64,000 nucleotides of DNA from the NCBI GenBank assembly GCA_028698335.1, contig JAQVDP010000010.1, forward strand, positions 62,001 through 126,000. Direction: 5' to 3'. This document shows, piece after piece, positions 53,196 to 64,000 of this stretch; within the stretch, counting starts at the first letter, position 1, and each line of letters starts with the position of its first letter. A program made the translations under genes and the position numbers. Origin of the DNA: Nevskiales bacterium (GTDB lineage Bacteria > Pseudomonadota > Gammaproteobacteria > Nevskiales > Nevskiaceae). The notes under the pieces are model-generated. The model saw only the letters and a list, made by a program, of their open reading frames with translations. It made no database searches and was not told where the DNA came from.

Positions 53196-53797
53196 TGCAG
53201 CCAAGCCTCCAGCTTCTTGACCGCGTCAGCCGTCATCAGAACCTTCTCGTGACGCAGCAGCGCGACCGGGTTGAGAGCCTCGACGTCGCAAACCTCGACG
53301 TGCGGGATATTGCGCGCCGACAGGAACAGGTTCTGATCGACCTCACCGGTCACGATCAGCACGTCGTTGGCGGAAATCGCATTGAGCTTGTCGAGCAGGC
53401 TCTTGGTCTTCGGAGCCTCGACCGCGAAGGCATCGGCCACGATCAGATGACCCTGACGCGCCAGCTCGGCGACGATCGAGCGCATCGCGCCGCGATACAT
53501 CTTGCGATTGACTTTCTGGGAGAAATCACGCGGAACCGCGGCAAAGGTCTTGCCACCCCCACGCCACAGCGGCGAGCGGATGGAGCCGGCGCGCGCGCGG
53601 CCGGTGCCCTTCTGGCGCCACGGCTTCTTGCCGCCGCCAGAGACCATGCCCTTGCTCTTCTGCGCCTTGGTGCCGGCGCGACCGCCCGCCAGGTACGCAG
53701 TGACGACCTGGTGGATCAGCGGTTCGTTGTACTGAACACCGAAAACGGTGTCCGATACGTTGAGCGTGTCGTTCGTATTGTGCAGTTGAATATCCAT
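53192..53797 (-). CDS. rplD: 50S ribosomal protein L4
   Basis: 201 residues. Long exit-tunnel loop [20 protein letters not shown] (about 45-64). In E. coli L4 represses its own S10 operon at the rpsJ leader. Confidence 0.97.
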   Translation of the reverse strand: MDIQLHNTNDTLNVSDTVFGVQYNEPLIHQVVTAYLAGGRAGTKAQKSKGMVSGGGKKPWRQKGTGRARAGSIRSPLWRGGGKTFAAVPRDFSQKVNRKMYRGAMRSIVAELARQGHLIVADAFAVEAPKTKSLLDKLNAISANDVLIVTGEVDQNLFLSARNIPHVEVCDVEALNPVALLRHEKVLMTADAVKKLEAWLQ

Positions 53798-53819
53798 TGC
53801 CGTTTTTCCCCAGTGAGCC

Positions 53820-54458
53820 TTATGCCTTCACCGTGGGGCGCACGATGACATCGCCATTCGCAGCGCCCGGCACCGCGCCCTTCACCAGCAGAAGGTTGCG
53901 TTCCGTGTCAATCCGGACCAGATCGAGGTTCAGAGCGGTCACCCGCTTCGCCCCCATGTGGCCGGCCATCTTCTTACCCTTGAACACCCGACCCGGGCTC
54001 TGGTTCTGACCGATCGAGCCCGGTGCGCGATGGGACAGCGAGTTACCGTGCGACGCACGGCCACCGCCGAAATTCCACCGCTTGATCGTACCGGCGAAAC
54101 CCTTACCCTGGGAGACACCGGTCACGTCGACAGCCTTGACGCCGTCAAACGCTTCCACCTTGATCTCAGCGCCGGTTTCCAGGTTCTCGCCCTCGCCATC
54201 GTCGAGGCGGATCTCCCAGAGACCGCGGCCCGGCGCAACGCCGGACTTCTTGTAGTGACCGGCCTCTGCCTTCGTCAGGCGGCTGGTCTTCTTGTCACCG
54301 ACGGCAACCTGCACCGCGCGGTAACCATCGTTATCGACGGTCTTGACCTGAGTGACGCGGTTAGGCGTGCACTCGATCACCGTCACCGGAATGGCAGCCC
54401 CGTCTTCAGTGAAGACCCGGGTCATGCCGGCCTTTCGGCCTACGATTGCGATCGTCAT
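53820..54458 (-). CDS. rplC: 50S ribosomal protein L3
   Basis: 212 residues: [40 protein letters not shown] and [20 protein letters not shown], the peptidyl-transferase-centre finger. A Gln in GQNQSP is the conserved methylation position of PrmB substrates. Confidence 0.98.
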   Translation of the reverse strand: MTIAIVGRKAGMTRVFTEDGAAIPVTVIECTPNRVTQVKTVDNDGYRAVQVAVGDKKTSRLTKAEAGHYKKSGVAPGRGLWEIRLDDGEGENLETGAEIKVEAFDGVKAVDVTGVSQGKGFAGTIKRWNFGGGRASHGNSLSHRAPGSIGQNQSPGRVFKGKKMAGHMGAKRVTALNLDLVRIDTERNLLLVKGAVPGAANGDVIVRPTVKA

Positions 54459-54475
54459 GTCAGTCTCTCCCGATC

Positions 54476-54793
54476 TCAGTTCAACGAGATCTGAACTTCG
54501 ACGCCCGCAGGCAGGTCGAGCTTGGAGAGCGCGTCCACGGTCTTCTCCGTGGGATCGACGATCTGCATGAGCCGCTTGTGCGTGCGGATTTCGTACTGGT
54601 CGCGCGCGTCCTTATCGACGTGCGGCGAAACGAGAACGGTAAACCGTTCCTTGCGAGTCGGCAGCGGGATCGGCCCGCGCACGACGGCACCGGTGCGCTT
54701 CGCGGTCTCAACGATCTCCCGAGCCGACTTGTCGATCAGTCGGTGGTCGAAAGCCTTGAGCCGGATGCGAATAGATTGGCTTGTCGCGGCCAT
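54476..54793 (-). CDS. rpsJ: 30S ribosomal protein S10 (NusE)
   Basis: 105 residues: [40 protein letters not shown]. Head protein, also NusE in antitermination and NusG coupling. First gene of the S10 operon with a predicted promoter at 54838-54866. Confidence 0.98.
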   Translation of the reverse strand: MAATSQSIRIRLKAFDHRLIDKSAREIVETAKRTGAVVRGPIPLPTRKERFTVLVSPHVDKDARDQYEIRTHKRLMQIVDPTEKTVDALSKLDLPAGVEVQISLN

Positions 54794-54830
54794 GCTGTGT
54801 CTTCCGGTTTAAAGAGCGTGGAACAAAAGG

Positions 54831-54851
54831 GGCGCGAATTTTATTCGCGCC
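54831..54851 (-). terminator. tuf terminator, shared with the S10 promoter
   Basis: 8-base-pair stem (GGCGCGAA / TTCGCGCC, 54831-54838 with 54844-54851) and a 5-base TAAAA loop on the minus strand, followed by CCCCTTTTGTT. It lies 40 bases after the tuf stop. Confidence 0.8.
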
Positions 54852-54866
54852 TCCGAAAAAAGTAAA
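54838..54866 (-). promoter_or_regulatory. Predicted sigma70 promoter of the S10 operon
   Basis: TTTACT (54861-54866), 17-base spacer, TAAAAT (54838-54843) on the minus strand. The -10 box occupies the loop of the tuf terminator; the -35 is in the spacer after tuf. Confidence 0.55.
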
Positions 54867-54890
54867 GGGCTAAATTTCAGATCGGCGAAA

Positions 54891-56084
54891 TTATTCGACG
54901 ATCTTGGTGACGACGCCGGCACCGACGGTGCGGCCGCCTTCGCGGATGGCGAAGCGTACGCCCTCTTCCATCGCGATCGGCGAGATCAGCTCAACGCTCA
55001 TCTGAACGTTGTCGCCCGGCATCACCATCTCCTGCTCGAATTCAATCGAGCCGGTCACGTCGGTCGTGCGGAAGTAGAACTGCGGACGATAGCCCTTGAA
55101 GAACGGCGTGTGACGACCGCCCTCTTCCTTCGTCAGCACGTACACCTCGCCCTCGAACTTCGCGTGCGGCTTGATCGTGCCCGGCTTGCACACCACCTGA
55201 CCGCGCTCGACGTCTTCCTTCTTGGTGCCGCGCAGCAGCAGACCCACGTTGTCGCCCGCCTGCCCCTCGTCCAGCAGCTTGCGGAACATCTCAACGCCGG
55301 TCACCGTCGTCTTCTGGGTGTCGCGGATGCCGACAATCTCGACTTCCTCGCCCACCTTCACGATGCCGCGCTCAATACGTCCCGTCACCACCGTGCCGCG
55401 GCCCGAGATCGAGAACACGTCTTCGATCGGCAGCAGGAACGGCTTGTCGGTCTCGCGCTCCGGCTCCGGAATCCAGGTGTCCAGCGCGTTGTACAGCTCT
55501 TCAAGCTTCGCAATCCAGGTCGGATCGCCTTCAATCGCCTTCATCGCCGAGCCACGAACCACCGGCGTGTTGTCGCCGTCGAAGCCGTACTTGCTCAGCA
55601 GATCGCGAACTTCCATCTCGACCAGGTCCAGAAGCTCTTCGTCTTCAACCAGATCGCACTTGTTCAGCCACACCACAATCTTCGGAACGTTGACCTGCTT
55701 GGCCAGCAGAACGTGCTCACGCGTCTGCGGCATCGGGCCGTCAACCGCCGACACCACCAGAATCGCGCCGTCCATCTGCGCCGCACCGGTGATCATGTTC
55801 TTCACGTAGTCCGCGTGTCCCGGGCAGTCAACGTGCGCGTAGTGACGCGTCTCGGTCTCGTACTCAACGTGCGAGGTCGCAATCGTCAGAATCTTCGTCG
55901 CGTCACGACGGCCCTGCGACTCCGATGCCTTCGCAACCTGGTCGTACGGAACGTACTCGCCGCCAAACTTGTCCGCCGACACCTTCGTCAGCGCAGCCGT
56001 CGTCGTCGTCTTGCCATGATCCACGTGACCGATCGTTCCCACGTTCACGTGCGGCTTGTTACGCTCAAACTTTTCCTTCGCCAT
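54891..56084 (-). CDS. tuf: Elongation factor Tu
   Basis: 397 residues, GTPase with P-loop [14 protein letters not shown] (19-32), [19 protein letters not shown], then domains 2 and 3. Length is slightly above E. coli. It follows fusA in the str operon; a 12-base palindrome CTGACCGGTCAG (56111-56122) lies in its leader. Only one tuf copy is in this window. Confidence 0.98.
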   Translation of the reverse strand: MAKEKFERNKPHVNVGTIGHVDHGKTTTTAALTKVSADKFGGEYVPYDQVAKASESQGRRDATKILTIATSHVEYETETRHYAHVDCPGHADYVKNMITGAAQMDGAILVVSAVDGPMPQTREHVLLAKQVNVPKIVVWLNKCDLVEDEELLDLVEMEVRDLLSKYGFDGDNTPVVRGSAMKAIEGDPTWIAKLEELYNALDTWIPEPERETDKPFLLPIEDVFSISGRGTVVTGRIERGIVKVGEEVEIVGIRDTQKTTVTGVEMFRKLLDEGQAGDNVGLLLRGTKKEDVERGQVVCKPGTIKPHAKFEGEVYVLTKEEGGRHTPFFKGYRPQFYFRTTDVTGSIEFEQEMVMPGDNVQMSVELISPIAMEEGVRFAIREGGRTVGAGVVTKIVE

Positions 56085-56154
56085 CTTCGCTTCCTCTACA
56101 GATTCTCAAGCTGACCGGTCAGATGTCAGTGGTAAACAGATATGGATTGCTAAA

Positions 56155-58251
56155 TCAGGACTTCTTCACGAGGTCGGCGGTGACATTCGCCGGCGCTTCC
56201 TGGTACTTCTTGAATTCCATCGAGTACGTCGCTCGGCCCTGCGACATCGAGCGCAGGCTCGTCGAGTAACCGAACATTTCGGACAGCGGCACCTCGGCCC
56301 GGACCAACTTGGCGCCGTAGTTGTCATCCATGCCGAGGATGACACCGCGCCGGCGGTTCAGGTCGCCCATGACGTCGCCCATGTAGTCTTCCGGCGTCTC
56401 GACTTCGACCGCCATGATCGGCTCGAGCAGAACCGGACTGGCCTTCGCAGCGCCCTCCTTGAAGCCCATCGAGCCCGCGATCTTGAACGCCATTTCGTTC
56501 GAGTCGACGTCGTGGTACGAACCGTCGTAGCAGGTGACCTTGATGTCCACCATCGGATAACCGGCGACAACACCGGTCTTCATGGCTTCCTGAATGCCCT
56601 TGTCGACCGCCGGGACGTACTCCCTGGGGATCACGCCGCCCACGATGGCATTGACGAACTCGTAACCGGCACCGGCTTCCTGCGGCTCCAGACGCAGCCA
56701 GCAATGACCGTACTGGCCACGGCCGCCCGACTGGCGCACGAACTTGCCTTCGGCCTCGACCGAACCGCGGATGGTTTCGCGGTAGGCCACCTGCGGAGCG
56801 CCGATATTGGCCTCCACCTTGAATTCGCGCTTCATGCGGTCAATCAGCACCTCAAGGTGCAGCTCGCCCATGCCGGAGATGATGGTCTGCCCCGACTCCT
56901 CGTCGGTCTTGACCCGGAACGAAGGGTCTTCCTGCGCCAGCTTGTTGAGCGCGATACCCATCTTTTCCTGATCGGACTTGGTCTTCGGCTCGACCGCCTG
57001 GCTGATGACCGGCTCCGGAAACTCCATGCGCTCCAGAATGACCGGCGCATCCTGCGCCGCGAGCGTGGAGCCCGTGTAGACCTCCTTCAGACCGACGCAG
57101 GCCGCGATGTCACCGGCGCGGACTTCCTTGATCTCCTCGCGGTTGTTCGCGTGCATCTGCAGCAGACGGCCGATACGCTCGGCCTTGCCGTTGCGCGAGT
57201 TGTACACACTGTCACCGGAGTTGAGGACACCGGAGTACACACGAATGAAGGTCAGCTGGCCGACGAAGGGATCGGTCATGATCTTGAACGCCAGCGCGGC
57301 AAACGGCTCCTCGTCGGAGGCGTGGCGCTCGATGGCCTTTTCCTCGTCCTTGGCGTCGACGCCCTTGATCGCCGGCACTTCGGTCGGCGACGGCAGGTAC
57401 TCGATCACGGCATCGAGCATTGCCTGAACGCCCTTGTTCTTGAATGCCGAGCCGCACAGCATCGGCACGACCTCGAGGCCGATCGTGCGCTGGCGCAGCG
57501 CCGCCTTGATCTCGTCCTCGGAGAGGTCGCCCTCTTCGAGATACTTGTTCATCAGCTCTTCGGAGGCTTCGGCAGCGGCCTCGACCAGATTCTCGCGCCA
57601 CTTCTGGGCGGAATCGGCCAGCTCGGCCGGAATGTCGCCATACTCGAACTTGGTGCCCTGGCTGGCCTCGTCCCAGATGATCGCCTTCATCTTGATCAGA
57701 TCGACCACGCCCTGGAACTTGTCCTCGGCGCCGATCGGAATGACGACCGGAACCGGGTTGGCGCGCAGCTTGGCGCGCATCTGCTCGTAGACCTTGAAGA
57801 AGTCCGCACCGGTGCGGTCCATCTTGTTGACGAACGCGAGCCGCGGCACCTTGTACTTGGTCGCCTGGCGCCACACGGTCTCGGACTGCGGCTGCACACC
57901 GCCGACCGCGCAGTACAGCATGCACGCACCGTCGAGCACACGCATCGAACGTTCGACCTCGATCGTGAAGTCGACGTGTCCCGGCGTGTCGATGATGTTG
58001 ATCCGGTGCTGCTCGAACTGCCCGCCCATGCCGGTCCAGAACGTGGTGGTCGCAGCGGAGGTGATCGTGATGCCACGCTCCTGCTCCTGCTCCATCCAGT
58101 CCATGGTCGCGGCGCCGTCATGCACCTCGCCGATCTTGTGGTTGATGCCGGTATAGAACAGAACGCGCTCGGTCGTCGTGGTCTTGCCGGCGTCGATGTG
58201 CGCGGAGATACCGATATTGCGGTAGCGCTCGATAGGCGTCGTGCGGGGCAT
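56155..58251 (-). CDS. fusA: Elongation factor G
   Basis: 698 residues. GTPase domain [19 protein letters not shown], then [20 protein letters not shown] and [10 protein letters not shown]; domains II-V follow, including [14 protein letters not shown]. Standard str-operon position. Translocation factor. Confidence 0.98.
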   Translation of the reverse strand: MPRTTPIERYRNIGISAHIDAGKTTTTERVLFYTGINHKIGEVHDGAATMDWMEQEQERGITITSAATTTFWTGMGGQFEQHRINIIDTPGHVDFTIEVERSMRVLDGACMLYCAVGGVQPQSETVWRQATKYKVPRLAFVNKMDRTGADFFKVYEQMRAKLRANPVPVVIPIGAEDKFQGVVDLIKMKAIIWDEASQGTKFEYGDIPAELADSAQKWRENLVEAAAEASEELMNKYLEEGDLSEDEIKAALRQRTIGLEVVPMLCGSAFKNKGVQAMLDAVIEYLPSPTEVPAIKGVDAKDEEKAIERHASDEEPFAALAFKIMTDPFVGQLTFIRVYSGVLNSGDSVYNSRNGKAERIGRLLQMHANNREEIKEVRAGDIAACVGLKEVYTGSTLAAQDAPVILERMEFPEPVISQAVEPKTKSDQEKMGIALNKLAQEDPSFRVKTDEESGQTIISGMGELHLEVLIDRMKREFKVEANIGAPQVAYRETIRGSVEAEGKFVRQSGGRGQYGHCWLRLEPQEAGAGYEFVNAIVGGVIPREYVPAVDKGIQEAMKTGVVAGYPMVDIKVTCYDGSYHDVDSNEMAFKIAGSMGFKEGAAKASPVLLEPIMAVEVETPEDYMGDVMGDLNRRRGVILGMDDNYGAKLVRAEVPLSEMFGYSTSLRSMSQGRATYSMEFKKYQEAPANVTADLVKKS

Positions 58252-58314
58252 GTCGAAACTCGGTGTGGCGGGGAGCCGGAGCCCCCGTTATAAAAGAAAA
58301 AGAAGACCCTGGGA

Positions 58315-58809
<495 letters not shown>

Positions 58810-58855
58810 TCAGGCGCGGCGGACGCCACGCCTTACTCGGGCGAAGGGCCCGTTC

Positions 58856-59248
58856 TTACTTCTTGGCGGCTGCGCCGTCCTTGGGACGCTTCGCACCGTA
58901 CTTGGAGCGGCCCTGACGGCGCTTGTCGATGCCCGCGCAATCGAGCGAGCCGCGCACCGTGTGGTAGCGCACACCGGGAAGATCCTTGACACGACCGCCG
59001 CGGATCAGCACGACGGAGTGCTCCTGAAGGTTGTGCCCCTCACCACCGATGTACGAGATGACCTCGAAACCGTTGGTCAGGCGCACCTTGCACACCTTGC
59101 GCAGTGCCGAGTTCGGCTTCTTCGGCGTGGTGGTATAGACGCGCGTGCAGACGCCACGCTTCTGCGGCGATCCCGCCAGGGCCGGCACCTTGTTCTTGGC
59201 TTCAAGGGTGCTGCGGCCTTTGCGCACTAACTGGTTGACTGTTGGCAC
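58856..59248 (-). CDS. rpsL: 30S ribosomal protein S12, GTG start
   Basis: 130 residues. GTG 59248 is used because the following [13 protein letters not shown] matches the family N-terminus (MPTVNQL); a longer frame to 59272 gives no family residues. The streptomycin-site segment [13 protein letters not shown] is unmutated and the [17 protein letters not shown] loop is intact. The predicted str promoter lies upstream at 59318-59346. Confidence 0.96.
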   Translation of the reverse strand: MPTVNQLVRKGRSTLEAKNKVPALAGSPQKRGVCTRVYTTTPKKPNSALRKVCKVRLTNGFEVISYIGGEGHNLQEHSVVLIRGGRVKDLPGVRYHTVRGSLDCAGIDKRRQGRSKYGAKRPKDGAAAKK

Positions 59249-59317
59249 GTTTTGGACTTCCCGGCTTGACAAAGAAAAGACGCACCCTCCTTTGAGGGCC
59301 GTCGGGAAAGGGCGCGC

Positions 59318-59346
59318 ATGATAATGGTCGGCGCAAGCGCCGTCAA
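59318..59346 (-). promoter_or_regulatory. Predicted sigma70 promoter of the str operon
   Basis: On the minus strand TTGACG (59341-59346), exactly 17 bases, TATCAT (59318-59323). Each hexamer is one base off consensus. Start near 59311; leader about 60 bases before rpsL. Confidence 0.75.
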
Positions 59347-59360
59347 CGGCCTTGCGTCAA

Positions 59361-59383
59361 TTTGTCGCTGCGCAAGCGACAAA
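59361..59383. repeat. 9-base-pair inverted repeat upstream of the str promoter
   Basis: TTTGTCGCT / AGCGACAAA arms with a 5-base loop GCGCA, 14 bases upstream of the -35 hexamer. It could be an operator or, in transcripts arriving from rpoC, a second hairpin. Confidence 0.5.
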
Positions 59384-59431
59384 TCCCATTCCGGCAACCG
59401 CACCACCCGCTGGCACGGCGCCTGCCCCGCC

Positions 59432-59459
59432 CCTTCCCCGGCGCGGACGCCGGGGAAGG
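59432..59459 (-). terminator. Hairpin after rpoC
   Basis: An 11-base-pair perfect stem (CCTTCCCCGGC with its complement) and 6-base loop, 14 bases after the rpoC stop. No U-tract on the minus strand, so its termination strength is uncertain. Confidence 0.55.
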
Positions 59460-59473
59460 ACGGGATCGACTTC

Positions 59474-63748
<4,275 letters not shown>

Positions 63749-63778
63749 CGGTGACTCCTGAATTCGATCGCCCGTGCC

Positions 63779-64000
<222 letters not shown>

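Noticed and set aside
54794-56154. tRNA genes around tuf, as found in some bacteria
   Set aside because: The spacers hold only a terminator/promoter and a 12-base palindrome; no cloverleaf can be drawn.

Overview
This 64 kb window comes from a G+C-rich proteobacterium, most likely a gammaproteobacterium. An unbroken rpoBC - str (rpsL-rpsG-fusA-tuf) - S10 - spc - alpha run fills 41.0-64.0 kb. secY is followed by a zinc-type rpmJ, and S14 is the 101-residue zinc-free form. The accessory genes (OMPLA phospholipase, DusB, MarC, a GlyGly-CTERM-like tail, an MbnP/MbnH pair) fit an environmental aerobe, loosely like Nevskiales, Xanthomonadales or Chromatiales. The genus cannot be named from the window.

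Layout. 0-2.2 kb: start of an uptake [NiFe]-hydrogenase locus, with the small subunit cut by the left edge, a sigma54-type promoter and a HupK/HoxV-like scaffold upstream. 2.4-8.4 kb (minus strand): a DapA-fold protein lacking its catalytic residues, an OsmC peroxidase, DusB, a membrane protein, a metallo-beta-lactamase-fold hydrolase and a DmdC-type acyl-CoA dehydrogenase. 8.6-16.5 kb: a plus-strand stretch rich in copper and periplasm genes (YceI, two DUF2946 proteins, PCu(A)C copper chaperone, a small membrane protein, an outer-membrane protein, MbnP and MbnH), interrupted by one minus-strand Apa2-like gene. 16.5-26.9 kb: RNA m5C methyltransferase, a 1062-residue beta-propeller protein with a sorting tail, a response regulator with a coiled coil, DUF423, a saccharopine-dehydrogenase-like enzyme, DUF2461, bacteriohemerythrin, MarC, DUF1499 and a tandem DUF2845 protein.

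27.1-32.1 kb: a tightly packed periplasmic redox operon (TlpA-like thioredoxin, DUF4266 lipoprotein, DUF3570 beta-barrel, ApbE flavin transferase, DsbD-family transporter). The first four genes overlap one another. I rate it the most promising poorly described system here. 32.1-41.0 kb: Na+/solute symporter, two CsgG-family lipoproteins, isoaspartyl peptidase, class III adenylate cyclase with a KefB/C-type antiporter, an orphan AbiEi-type regulator behind an AT-rich intergenic island, and OMPLA.

41.0-64.0 kb, all minus strand: rplQ, rpoA, rpsD, rpsK, rpsM, rpmJ, secY, rplO, rpmD, rpsE, rplR, rplF, rpsH, rpsN, rplE, rplX, rplN, rpsQ, rpmC, rplP, rpsC, rplV, rpsS, rplB, rplW, rplD, rplC, rpsJ, tuf, fusA, rpsG, rpsL, rpoC and the 3' end of rpoB. 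Internal promoters can be read in front of rpsL, rpsJ and rpsM.

Coding density is high: no gene-free stretch exceeds 300 bases, the longest being 21121-21409 and 2179-2448. I saw no rRNA, tRNA, CRISPR array, insertion sequence or prophage gene.
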